NCBI GenBank assembly: GCA_016929655.1
Contig: JAFGIJ010000090.1
Location: 1 to 37,005, forward strand
Direction of reading: 5' to 3'
DNA length: 37,005 nucleotides
Origin: Clostridia bacterium
GTDB taxonomy: Bacteria > Bacillota > Clostridia > DUPQ01
The notes below the pieces were generated by a model, which did not search any database, was not told where the DNA came from, and was given only the letters and a program-made list of their open reading frames with translations. Each line of letters begins with the position of its first letter. The first letter of the stretch is position 1. The translations under genes were made by a program, and so were the position numbers. Below are positions 1 to 9,182 of this stretch, piece by piece.

Positions 1-1
1 C

Positions 2-1192
2 TTGTTTCTGACATCGTGTTCTTCATTGTTGGATCGACTTGACCTGCCCGATTCTCCAGTCCCTGAAGCTTCTCAAACCTTGAATCCAACCCGAACCCCT
101 TTGCCGGTAACAACACCATCACCGACCCCGGAGTCACCTTCACCAGAGCCATCACCGGGGCCCACAACCTTTACCCTGCTTGCTGCCGGCGACATCATGG
201 CCCATGCTGACAATCTGAGGGCTGCCCTGGATGTCTCTTCAGGTGAATATGATTTTTCAGAAAATTATATATATGTAAGTGACATTATCAATGAAGCAGA
301 TTTTTCAATTGCCAATCTTGAAACTGTAACTGCCGGTTCCGCATCCGGTTATACAAGTTACCCTCTTTTCAATACACCGGTTGAAATACTTGACGCCATC
401 AAAGGTGCAGGTTTCGATGCCCTGGTAACAGCCAATAATCATTCACTTGACCGTGGAATTGAAGGCGTGCTTTTAACATTGGATGAAATTGAGGCGAGGA
501 GCCTTTTGCATACGGGAACTTACAGCGAACCGGAAACCAATTACCTTACATATGACTATTTTGGTCATGGGATTAGTATACTTGCCTATACCCAGCACCT
601 CAATGGAAATGAACCTTTGCTGGAAGATAGCAAAAAATACATGATAAATGTCATGAACCTTGAAAGCATCATAAGCGATATCGAAAAAGCCAGAACCCAT
701 TCAAGTCTGATAATAGTATACCTGCACTGGGGAAATGAATACACAAGGGATACGGAAACCTGGCAGCCTTCCTATGCAAAGACTTTGTTCGAGGCAGGTG
801 CTGATGTAATACTTGGTACTCACCCACATGTTGTCAGACCCGCAGAAACCATGGTAATTGAAGATAAGAATAAATATGTAATATACTCAATGGGAAACTA
901 CATATCAAATTTCATTAGAACCGATCACCGCGACAATGCCATATATACTGAAGATGGGGTTATGGTTAAACTTACATTTGAGATTGATTCATCCGGCTCA
1001 TTTGATCTTTCACTGGCTGAACACATTCCGACATGGCCATACAAATATGAGGATGAAGATGGACTGCATTATGAAATAATTCCTATACCTGACCCCGATG
1101 TACGTCTTCATGAAAATGATTATGCAGATGACCAGGCCCGCAAATCCTACAACAGGACAATGGAAACTCTCCGGACATTCAAATTTGAATGA
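2..1192 (+). CDS. CapA-family (poly-gamma-glutamate synthesis-like) lipoprotein, 5' end probably outside the window
   Basis: ORF open to the left edge; lipobox-like LTSC; Pro/Thr/Ser-rich linker; LLAAGDIMAHADNL, ANNHSLDRG, VYLHWGNEY and GTHPHVVRPAE motifs typical of CapA/PgsA metallophosphoesterase-like domains. Confidence 0.85.
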   Translation: MFLTSCSSLLDRLDLPDSPVPEASQTLNPTRTPLPVTTPSPTPESPSPEPSPGPTTFTLLAAGDIMAHADNLRAALDVSSGEYDFSENYIYVSDIINEADFSIANLETVTAGSASGYTSYPLFNTPVEILDAIKGAGFDALVTANNHSLDRGIEGVLLTLDEIEARSLLHTGTYSEPETNYLTYDYFGHGISILAYTQHLNGNEPLLEDSKKYMINVMNLESIISDIEKARTHSSLIIVYLHWGNEYTRDTETWQPSYAKTLFEAGADVILGTHPHVVRPAETMVIEDKNKYVIYSMGNYISNFIRTDHRDNAIYTEDGVMVKLTFEIDSSGSFDLSLAEHIPTWPYKYEDEDGLHYEIIPIPDPDVRLHENDYADDQARKSYNRTMETLRTFKFE

Positions 1193-1906
1193 TTATTTAG
1201 GTTCAATCATAACCCTGAAAGTTTCACGATCCCCGCTGCTCTTTCCCAACATCAAAATACCATCATAAAAAATCCTAAGTTCCTCTCCTTCCTTCATCTC
1301 GGAAGAAAAATTTACAGTTATGGAATAGGAATTATTGTTTTTGAAGAAATCCTCTCCGAGACAATCTCCGGCCCATCTAATATAAGAGGAATTGTTGGCA
1401 TGTCCCAGCATATCTATGTCAGAATATCTGACCATGGTATTGAATATAGGTTCAACAGTTTCAGGAAGCCCTGGTTTCAAAGGATTTATAAGTCCGAGAG
1501 CCGGATTGGTATTCAACGGAAAATCAACTGATTTAGCCAGATTCCTGTCAGGTCTCCTGGTATCTATGTCTATGACCAGCCAAAGTGTCCTGGCTGATGC
1601 AAAAAGCCTGCCATTGCAGAACATTTCATAATCCCTGATAAAATAGAGTTTCTCAATTCCAGCAGGATAGGTTGTTAGCTTAATCACTTCACCAAATGAA
1701 GGCATTTCAAGGATATTTATTACAGCCCTTGAAAGAACAAACGCTTTGTTGGTAACAGCTATCTGATCCATACCCACACCAAGTTCATAGGCGTGCAGAA
1801 CAGCACATTCCTGCATAAACTTGAAAAGTTCGTGCAGTGCCAGCTTTCCATTCTTGCAGCAATGTCTTACCCTGACATCGAATTCCCTCGTCAAATTTTC
1901 CTTCAT
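1193..1906 (-). CDS. Acyl-ACP thioesterase-like (hotdog fold) protein
   Basis: ORF 1193..1951; likely ATG at 1906 (MKENLTREFDVRVRHCCKNGKLALHELFKFMQECA), directly after the upstream gene's stop; VRYSDIDMLGHANNSSYIRW hotdog motif. Confidence 0.8.
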   Translation of the reverse strand: MKENLTREFDVRVRHCCKNGKLALHELFKFMQECAVLHAYELGVGMDQIAVTNKAFVLSRAVINILEMPSFGEVIKLTTYPAGIEKLYFIRDYEMFCNGRLFASARTLWLVIDIDTRRPDRNLAKSVDFPLNTNPALGLINPLKPGLPETVEPIFNTMVRYSDIDMLGHANNSSYIRWAGDCLGEDFFKNNNSYSITVNFSSEMKEGEELRIFYDGILMLGKSSGDRETFRVMIEPK

Positions 1907-1907
1907 A

Positions 1908-4715
1908 TCAGAATCTCTCCAGCGTAATATCCCAGGAGCCGTCAGTTTCATCTGATATTTCTATGCCTATGGGAACAACAGCACGAAATTTTTTATAATT
2001 GCCAGTTTTACTCCAGTAAACATAAATCTTGCCATATGGAGTAGGTATACTGCCTTCACACCATTCAAGGTCTGTTTCGGGTATGGAAAGTGACATCTTA
2101 CTGAAACCCTGTTCAATAGGTACTAGCCCAAGAATATATTTAATGAAAACATAACCGGGTGCAGATGACCATGAATGACAGTAGCTTCTTGTCCTTGAAT
2201 TTTCATAGAACCCGGGAAACACTTCCCAGCATGTAGATGAGTCGTATCTCAGCATCATTCCCCACCTGTCCCTTATTTCATCAAGAATGCGGATGTCATA
2301 TCCGTTCCTGTGCAATATTTCAAACAGGTAAAACAGCATGAACGGTGACCCTGGTTCCAGCCACCCTTCCTGGCCTTGCAGCAACTTGCCCAGAACAATC
2401 TGTCTTCTGGCCTTGTTTCTCAGCAATCCATAAAGTTCCAGCATTACATGTGTCTGCATGCTTAATGTCTTTGCAAAACCCTCTTCCTTTGTCCATCCGT
2501 CGGCATAAGCCTGTTTGTCTTCAAGCCAAAGATGGTTTTCCAAATATTCAAGCAACTTTTCAGCCTTCCGGGTGCAATTTTGTACATCGTCATGGAAGCC
2601 AAGTTTCTGTGCCATCCTTGCACCAAATTCAAAGCAATGGGCCAACAGTCCCTGCTGCGCAGTCACCACACCACTGTTGCCTATATCCATTGGTGCCCAG
2701 TCGAGCATATTCCATGCCTTGATGTCAAAGGCACCTTCTTCAGAAATAAAGTTACTGTAATAGTCAAGGGTAATTCTGACTTCATCATATAAATCATTGT
2801 AAATACTTTCATCTCCTGTATAGAAGATGTACTGTTCAATTGAAATCATCCAGTTCATCGTCCAAATGGGAATCGCTGTCTCCCAATCGGTGGGCATCAG
2901 AGCCGGTAAAAGCTTTGTGTACTTTCTGCCAAGTGGCACCTGCATCAAACAATGGCGAAGCAAATCATATTCTCCGAAATAGAATGTACTAACAGCAGCA
3001 CTTACCTGTGCATCGCCACTCCAGAAAGCCTGTTCATAAGTCGGACTGTCGGCAAATGTATCTTCAGAACACATCAGATTTGTTCTTTTTGATATTTCAA
3101 AGATTTTATTAAGTTTCCAGTCACTGCAGCGAAAATTACCGTTCATGGATACAGGATAACTTCCCTGGTTTACTCTCAAACCCCTGATTTCGATTCTTTC
3201 CTTTTGGTCACGGAATGTAATCATCATGAAACGAAGTCCCATCCTTGTAAGGCTTGTATAATCCTGCCAGCCCTGGCTGCAAATATACCTGATGCCATTG
3301 TTTAGTCCGAAGGTAAAGTCTATGTAACCTTCGAACATATTCTCAAAACAATAGATATCCATGACCTGGCCACCAGGCGCATTAATTGTAAAGCCAATGT
3401 TGCCAACAAACATGTTGTTGAAGTCCAGGATTATTGAAGAATCGGTTCCTTTGGAAGGTGCTTCGATGACCGTTGTCAGGTTGTTTCCATTTAGAAGATT
3501 ATTGTGCTCTGCTTTTACAGGAATGTCACTGACTTTTTCCATATTCCTAGAAAGTGAATAAATGTATTCATCATGGAAGACATAGCCCTCATCCACCGTA
3601 TTAACGGGAAATCCACAATCAGCAAGATCCCTGACATCGGTGCTGTCAAATATACCTCTGTCAGATTCAGTGGCACTGGATGAACCGTCATAGTCCAAAA
3701 GTCCACCATATATATCACGAAAGCCATCAGTTTCATTGGGAATGAACTGGACTGGTCCCACGGTAAAGAATTCTTTGAACTCAACTTTACAGTCAAAATC
3801 GTATTCAATATGAACAAAAAGGTCATCAAATTTTGCAGAAAGTTCCATGATGAAGAATTGTTTTCCCTTTTTGAGGCTTACCTCCCTCCTTCTATCACCT
3901 TTGCCGATTTTATAAAGAACACCGTCTATTTTATAGTCACCATGCATGCCGTTCCACTTGTTTGTGGGGAACTCAATTGTTCCTTTACAATCAAACTCAG
4001 CTTCGATGCATGCACCGATATAGGCAGTCATGATTGTAGCATTTGCATCTCTTCGGCCCGGAAACAAAGCTTCCCTTGCATTTATAGAAACAACCCTGCC
4101 TTTTCTGTTGGTTTCAGAAATTGAAACAATATTTTCAGCCATGACTGTTTTTCGGTCAAGATATTTGACAGGTCTTTTTGTAAGTTCGCCCCAGTTGTCC
4201 AAAACTGATACCGCAGTCTTCCAGTCACTGTCATCAAAGCTGTTCTTCATCCAATCAAATGAAAAATCAGCAGCATTATAATGTTCCATGAATCCAAGAT
4301 TTACATTTCTTTTTACCGTCTTTGAAATCCACCCTTTGTCAAAAGTACATAAAACAGATGAGTCTGATACTGCAACAGATACACCACTTTCAGTTATTTC
4401 AAAGGAAAGCCCTCCCTTATTTGCTATCGTCTGATAAGTAGACCAACCATAATCCCAGACCCTCACAGCAAGCAAATTTCTTCCTGTCATTATATCTGCG
4501 CTTATATCATATTCATCATAATACCAGCGCTCTATGGTTGACCTGATGGGTCCCCGGCCTATTTCCCTGCCGTTTATATATAGAACATATCTTGTATCGG
4601 CACTTATTCTTATTACTGTTTCTTCACATGAATTTACTGTGAATTCTTTTCTAAAACAGGCGACTTTGTTTTCACAGTCACTGCCGCCCTGAACCCATAT
4701 CCAATTACCTTTCAT
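1908..4715 (-). CDS. Alpha-L-rhamnosidase-like (GH78-type, six-hairpin) protein
   Basis: 935 aa; ADSPTYEQAFWSGDAQ resembles the GH78 CP-x-RxE-x-GWTGDAQ region; N-terminal beta-sandwich with ADTRYVLYINGREIGRGP; C-terminal region typical of bacterial rhamnosidases. Confidence 0.8.
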   Translation of the reverse strand: MKGNWIWVQGGSDCENKVACFRKEFTVNSCEETVIRISADTRYVLYINGREIGRGPIRSTIERWYYDEYDISADIMTGRNLLAVRVWDYGWSTYQTIANKGGLSFEITESGVSVAVSDSSVLCTFDKGWISKTVKRNVNLGFMEHYNAADFSFDWMKNSFDDSDWKTAVSVLDNWGELTKRPVKYLDRKTVMAENIVSISETNRKGRVVSINAREALFPGRRDANATIMTAYIGACIEAEFDCKGTIEFPTNKWNGMHGDYKIDGVLYKIGKGDRRREVSLKKGKQFFIMELSAKFDDLFVHIEYDFDCKVEFKEFFTVGPVQFIPNETDGFRDIYGGLLDYDGSSSATESDRGIFDSTDVRDLADCGFPVNTVDEGYVFHDEYIYSLSRNMEKVSDIPVKAEHNNLLNGNNLTTVIEAPSKGTDSSIILDFNNMFVGNIGFTINAPGGQVMDIYCFENMFEGYIDFTFGLNNGIRYICSQGWQDYTSLTRMGLRFMMITFRDQKERIEIRGLRVNQGSYPVSMNGNFRCSDWKLNKIFEISKRTNLMCSEDTFADSPTYEQAFWSGDAQVSAAVSTFYFGEYDLLRHCLMQVPLGRKYTKLLPALMPTDWETAIPIWTMNWMISIEQYIFYTGDESIYNDLYDEVRITLDYYSNFISEEGAFDIKAWNMLDWAPMDIGNSGVVTAQQGLLAHCFEFGARMAQKLGFHDDVQNCTRKAEKLLEYLENHLWLEDKQAYADGWTKEEGFAKTLSMQTHVMLELYGLLRNKARRQIVLGKLLQGQEGWLEPGSPFMLFYLFEILHRNGYDIRILDEIRDRWGMMLRYDSSTCWEVFPGFYENSRTRSYCHSWSSAPGYVFIKYILGLVPIEQGFSKMSLSIPETDLEWCEGSIPTPYGKIYVYWSKTGNYKKFRAVVPIGIEISDETDGSWDITLERF

Positions 4716-4721
4716 ATCCGG

Positions 4722-6557
4722 TTATCCTTTCAAAGTACAGGTATATTTTGCTTTAAATAGAGTTTCAGAGCCTTTTCGCCTGACAATAACCCCAGGGCGT
4801 GTGGTGTTGAAATCCGTTGTATAGCTGTTCACCAAAAACACCTCTGTCCCTTTCATTCCTTCAAAATCAAGGGTGACTGTCTTGTCATTCATTTCAAAGT
4901 CAATGGACCAGTCAAATTCACCACTGAATTTCCGAACATCAAAAAGATGCTGGTATCCTTCACTGTCGCCCAGACTGCCAATTACCTCGGTTTCATAACT
5001 GCATTCAATCTTTCCTTTGCAGTAGAACAGCCATTCGATATTGTACTCTTCAACTCCCTTTACATGAAATTCATCATATATTGTGTTTTCCTCTATTCGA
5101 ATATCCCTTGTATAGTCACAGCATTCATAAACATTTTTACTTTTGGCTCTGATTCTGCTTTCATCAAAGTACTCCACTATCCCCTCCGGCCAGACTCCTT
5201 CTCCCACAGGCTCGTATTTTTGGTCCATCATGTCAAGAATAACCGTATTATGGGCTATGGTTTTACGCTGCCATTCCTGGAATATCCTTGTACTGTAACC
5301 ATTGCTGCATAGGTCGCAGGATACCAAATCTCCATAAAATGCCATTTCGATGGTCATAACATCCGGATGGGCATGACTTATGGTTTTTATGCCTGTCTTT
5401 AAAAAGACTTCCGTAATATTATTCTTCAGAATGGCATTGAAACTGTCCTCATTGTTTTGTGAACCGAATGACGGCAGCCCCATGTCGGGATAGCCCGGAT
5501 TGAAAAGCAGTCTTTCCGGTACCGATGCTTCGCCTTCCTTATAAAAGGTTCCCAGTATCTGTTTCAGATAATCGTTGTTCAGAATCTGAGCAGCATATTC
5601 TATCTGTCTTTTATATTTGTTAACATGTATTTCCGGCCATCCATCACCTGGATTCGGCAGAAATCCATTTGAAAACATATTTTCAACGGGATACATATAT
5701 AATCTTTCAAGATAATTGAAGAGTTCATCTGTTTCAGGTATGTACAGATTATGTTCTTTGGCCATATACATGAAATATGTAATGGGATCCGCACAATAAA
5801 AATGGTAATGGGGCGAATATTCAAACCACATTCCTTCCTTTGTAACTCCCCTTCTCATCTGGTCCAGCAGTCCGAATCTTGAATATACTGCATTGTCTAT
5901 GATTTTTCTATCATCAAAGAAAAGTCCAATCATTCCCTCAGCTGCCTTCATCCATGCAGGTATGTTATATATTTTATTGGAAAACTGGTCATACATTTCA
6001 GCCTGGGGAATGAATAGTTTGTCGTGCCAAGCATTGAGTTCTTCTTCTTTGAAACATTCCCTCATCATATCCATGCCCAATAAGCATTGTATGATATTGA
6101 CAGCATCCGAGAGATTTATGCCGGTTAATTTACCTTCAAATCTTTTTGCCGGTGACTCAGCTGTAAACGAATTATAATTTTCTGAAAAGAAATTCAGGGC
6201 TTTTTTTGCGAAATCTGGATATTTATTGTCCCTGTCAAGGCTATAAAGGATCCCTGAATTGTATATCGTTCCAAATGTCTGTCCTCTGTAAGTAGCAGTC
6301 CAGGCATTGTCTTTCTTTGATCCAGTATTTATTTTACCGCAAACCGTACATTTATGTTCATGAGGTGAATTTATGTCATATGCGAGTCTACCGGCACACT
6401 TGTCGCAATGGTAATTATGCCCCCATCCTGCAGTTCGCGATGCATCATCATGATAACTATCAATGAAGACAGTTGCGTCAGTCTTCATTTTCCTGTATAG
6501 CTCTTCTGCCCATTTGTAATTATTTATTTTTTCTCTTACCTGTTTCCAATCAACCAT
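4722..6557 (-). CDS. Heparinase II/III-like family protein (polysaccharide lyase-like)
   Basis: 611 aa; alpha-toroid followed by SHAHPDVMTIEMAFYGDLVSCDLCSNGYS... and a beta-sandwich C-terminus; also carries CDKC...CTVC Cys pairs near the N-terminus. Confidence 0.75.
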   Translation of the reverse strand: MVDWKQVREKINNYKWAEELYRKMKTDATVFIDSYHDDASRTAGWGHNYHCDKCAGRLAYDINSPHEHKCTVCGKINTGSKKDNAWTATYRGQTFGTIYNSGILYSLDRDNKYPDFAKKALNFFSENYNSFTAESPAKRFEGKLTGINLSDAVNIIQCLLGMDMMRECFKEEELNAWHDKLFIPQAEMYDQFSNKIYNIPAWMKAAEGMIGLFFDDRKIIDNAVYSRFGLLDQMRRGVTKEGMWFEYSPHYHFYCADPITYFMYMAKEHNLYIPETDELFNYLERLYMYPVENMFSNGFLPNPGDGWPEIHVNKYKRQIEYAAQILNNDYLKQILGTFYKEGEASVPERLLFNPGYPDMGLPSFGSQNNEDSFNAILKNNITEVFLKTGIKTISHAHPDVMTIEMAFYGDLVSCDLCSNGYSTRIFQEWQRKTIAHNTVILDMMDQKYEPVGEGVWPEGIVEYFDESRIRAKSKNVYECCDYTRDIRIEENTIYDEFHVKGVEEYNIEWLFYCKGKIECSYETEVIGSLGDSEGYQHLFDVRKFSGEFDWSIDFEMNDKTVTLDFEGMKGTEVFLVNSYTTDFNTTRPGVIVRRKGSETLFKAKYTCTLKG

Positions 6558-6567
6558 CTTTAGCCTC

Positions 6568-6921
6568 CTAGCCCTTGAATGCTCCGGTCACCAACGCAAT
6601 TATTATCATCAGAATGAACATTGAAACAATAGCCCATGCAAAGATATTTCTTTTTTTATATACAGGGTTATCCTTGTTGTCCGGTGCTTGGTTTTCTTCA
6701 GTTCTCATCACCTCAGTTAATTCCAGGGCTTTTTCATAATCCAATTCACCTACATAAATATCAGCCGGTACTGAATGAGAGATGGAACCTGCAATTATCT
6801 TCATATAACCGCCCACACTTTTTTGTTTAACCAAATATGGGATTTCGTTCTGTTTGAGAATTCCTTCATACAGGAAAAGTTCCACACTTTTTTCAACTGT
6901 TACAAGTAATTTTTCTTCCAT
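6568..6921 (-). CDS. DUF2007-like putative signal-transducing membrane protein
   Basis: ORF 6568..6939; likely ATG at 6921 after a GGGGGAG ribosome-binding site; N-terminal EGILKQNEIPYLVKQK...IYVGELDYEKALEL typical of DUF2007; C-terminal transmembrane helix. Confidence 0.65.
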   Translation of the reverse strand: MEEKLLVTVEKSVELFLYEGILKQNEIPYLVKQKSVGGYMKIIAGSISHSVPADIYVGELDYEKALELTEVMRTEENQAPDNKDNPVYKKRNIFAWAIVSMFILMIIIALVTGAFKG

Positions 6922-6946
6922 CACAACTCCCCCTTTCATATCCTTA

Positions 6947-6955
6947 ATTATATCA
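6947..6955 (-). promoter_or_regulatory. Extended -10 promoter (TGATATAAT) upstream of the DUF2007-heparinase-rhamnosidase-thioesterase group
   Basis: Minus strand reads TGATATAAT about 25 nt before the 6921 start; no good -35 seen; preceded by three 7-nt near-repeats (TGATACC TGATATC TGATATA). Confidence 0.4.
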
Positions 6956-6966
6956 GATATCAGGTA

Positions 6967-7815
6967 TCAAACACTCTTGAATGCCAAAGTATCACCGGCT
7001 TTTAGCTGACCGGCAATTCTTAAGTCCTCTCTTTCAACTACTGCAATAACCGGATACCCGCCGGTGGTCTGTCCATCATTCATTATAATTATGGGCATGC
7101 CTGCTCCGGTCAACTGTATGCATCCCGGGAAAACCGGCTTGGTGACAATTCCATCCGGTCCACCGGAAATATTTTCACTGGCATCAAGTCTGACTCCCAT
7201 TCTGTCTAAGTATCTGGATACAAAAAATCCGTCATTAAGGAAATTTCTTAAAATTCTTTCGTCGAAGAAATCCGAATCAGGACCTTTTCTTACCCTGATT
7301 GTATAGTTCCCATCAGCTCTGATATAAGAAAAATCAAAATCAGTTTCATTGGGTTCTGTTTTGAGGTTTTCAGAAAATAGAATCTCGCCACGTTTTATTC
7401 TTTCACCCCTGCACATTGACATGCTTCCAAGGAACACCTGTTTTACAAAGCCTCCTGAAACGCCAAGATAAGTTCTGATTCCTCCATGCATTCTACTGAA
7501 ATTAATTACATTGCCCTTCTGAGCTTCAAATACCCGATTCATTACGATTGGTAATCCATCCAGATCTGCTCCCGGGTTGGCACCACTCAAAGCAAAGCTG
7601 CAGTCCCTCAAGAACTCTCCTGAAAACCAGCTGCCTGTTATTTCAATGGCAGGTGCCACCGGTCTGTTACCCAATAGATTATTCAATATATTGAAGGCAT
7701 ATGGATCCATAGCTCCAGAAACCGGCATTCCGTACTTTCTGAAGCCCCTTCTTCCACCATCCTGTATGGATGAATAGATACCCGGTTCAATGATCCTGAA
7801 GGTTTCAACATCCAT
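6967..7815 (-). CDS. pxpC: 5-oxoprolinase subunit C (biotin-dependent carboxyltransferase-like, KipA family)
   Basis: MDVETFRIIEPGIYSSIQDGGRRGFRKYGMPVSGAMDPYAF...NLLGN and MNDGQTTGGYPVIA motifs; adjacent to pxpB and pxpA. Confidence 0.92.
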   Translation of the reverse strand: MDVETFRIIEPGIYSSIQDGGRRGFRKYGMPVSGAMDPYAFNILNNLLGNRPVAPAIEITGSWFSGEFLRDCSFALSGANPGADLDGLPIVMNRVFEAQKGNVINFSRMHGGIRTYLGVSGGFVKQVFLGSMSMCRGERIKRGEILFSENLKTEPNETDFDFSYIRADGNYTIRVRKGPDSDFFDERILRNFLNDGFFVSRYLDRMGVRLDASENISGGPDGIVTKPVFPGCIQLTGAGMPIIIMNDGQTTGGYPVIAVVEREDLRIAGQLKAGDTLAFKSV

Positions 7816-8464
7816 TTTGCACCGCCTTGAATCTGACACGGTCTCCATGCCTGACAGGAAATATCGTTCCGGTTTCCGGATTGAAAAATTTGAAATCTGT
7901 CTTTCCTATTATCCGCCATCCTCCGGGGCTTTTTTCAGGATATACTCCGGTCTGCATACCGGCAATACCTACCGAGCCCGCCGGGATAACCATTCGAGGG
8001 ACATCCAGTCTTTTTGTTTCAAGCCTTTTATCCAAGCCACCGAGATAACAGAATCCCGGTAAAAATCCAATCATGAACACCCGGTAAAGGACAGATGTGT
8101 GTATCTGTATCACATCTTCCTCTGTAAGCCCTGCATTGAGAGCCACAAAGGATAAGTCAGGTCCTTGTTCACCTCCGTATATAACAGGAATGTCATGTAT
8201 TTTGCCTTCTGCCCTTGTTTTTACATGCTTAATATTTTTGATAAATGAACACAATTCAGTTTTTTGAGCAATTCCGGTATCGAACTCGATCAAAATACTT
8301 GAGTAAGCCGGAATTACTTCAATTATTGCTTCATGGTCAAGGACATCCGCCATTCCAAGAATGTATTTGTTAAGTTCCTCATCAATCCTGTTGCCAAAAT
8401 CAATCAGTATATAATTGTCCGCAGGAAAATGAAGCCTGTAGTCAAAATCTTCTCGCAACGGCAA
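7805..8464 (-). CDS. pxpB: 5-oxoprolinase subunit B (KipI family)
   Basis: IGFLPGFCYLGGLDKRLETKRLDVPRMVIPAGSVGIAGMQTGVYPEKSPGGWRIIGKT is diagnostic of KipI/PxpB. Confidence 0.94.
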   Translation of the reverse strand: MPLREDFDYRLHFPADNYILIDFGNRIDEELNKYILGMADVLDHEAIIEVIPAYSSILIEFDTGIAQKTELCSFIKNIKHVKTRAEGKIHDIPVIYGGEQGPDLSFVALNAGLTEEDVIQIHTSVLYRVFMIGFLPGFCYLGGLDKRLETKRLDVPRMVIPAGSVGIAGMQTGVYPEKSPGGWRIIGKTDFKFFNPETGTIFPVRHGDRVRFKAVQNGC

Positions 8465-9182
8465 TACCTTCTTCCATAAGTTTTTTCTTTATAGCCGCCG
8501 CCATAAGCAGGGCACCCTTGGTATCTCCATGTATGCAGACGGAATCAGCATGGGAGGGTAAAAATCCGCCGGGGTTCCCCAAAGCAAGCATAAAGACTCT
8601 TTCAGCAACGATTCGGTAATCAGTTATAACTGCACCTTTCAATTTTCTTGACATAAGGGTTCCATCCGGCTCATATGCCCTGTCGGCAAAAGCCTCGCTG
8701 ACAGGAATTCCACCACCATCGGTTATGGCTTGAATTGAAGCTGAGCCGGCAAGTGAAAAAACAGGGATTTTACCGACTACGGATACAACAGTCTTCACGA
8801 TTTCGTACATAAGAAAAGGACTTGCTGCAGCCTTGTTGTACAATGCTCCATGAAGCTTCATGTGGGCTGTTCTTGAACCCGCTTCCCTGATTGCCTTGTC
8901 AAACAAACACATTTGTTCAACAACTACGTCAACTGTTTCCTTATCATCAAGGCCGGGATCAATTCTTCCAAAATTATCCCTGTCAGGATAACCTGGATGT
9001 GCTCCTGCTGCTATGCCAGCTTTGATTGAAGCCGATATTGTTGTCTTCATTACATCAATGCTTCCGGCATGGAGGCCACAGCATATATTCACACTGCTGA
9101 CATATTTCATCAATTCAAGGTCAAATGGAAAGCCCTCGCCTATGTCGGAGTTTATATCAATCATTAACCTTAAGTCAGTCAA
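8442..9182 (-). CDS. pxpA: 5-oxoprolinase subunit A (LamB/YcsF family)
   Basis: MIDINSDIGEGFPFDLELMKYVSSVNICCGLHAG...GAHPGYPDRDNFGR motifs of LamB/YcsF. Confidence 0.94.
   Translation of the reverse strand: MTDLRLMIDINSDIGEGFPFDLELMKYVSSVNICCGLHAGSIDVMKTTISASIKAGIAAGAHPGYPDRDNFGRIDPGLDDKETVDVVVEQMCLFDKAIREAGSRTAHMKLHGALYNKAAASPFLMYEIVKTVVSVVGKIPVFSLAGSASIQAITDGGGIPVSEAFADRAYEPDGTLMSRKLKGAVITDYRIVAERVFMLALGNPGGFLPSHADSVCIHGDTKGALLMAAAIKKKLMEEGIAVARRF

Noticed and set aside
1177-1190. Palindrome ATTCAAATTTGAAT at the convergent gene ends
   Set aside because: Short, AT-rich, lies in coding sequence at the CapA-like stop; likely chance.
2345-2722. 125-aa plus-strand ORF (and overlapping 2515..2760, 2532..2792)
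   Set aside because: Shadow frames opposite the rhamnosidase gene.
3515-3829. 104-aa minus-strand ORF
   Set aside because: Out-of-frame overlap inside the rhamnosidase CDS; low-complexity, no motifs.
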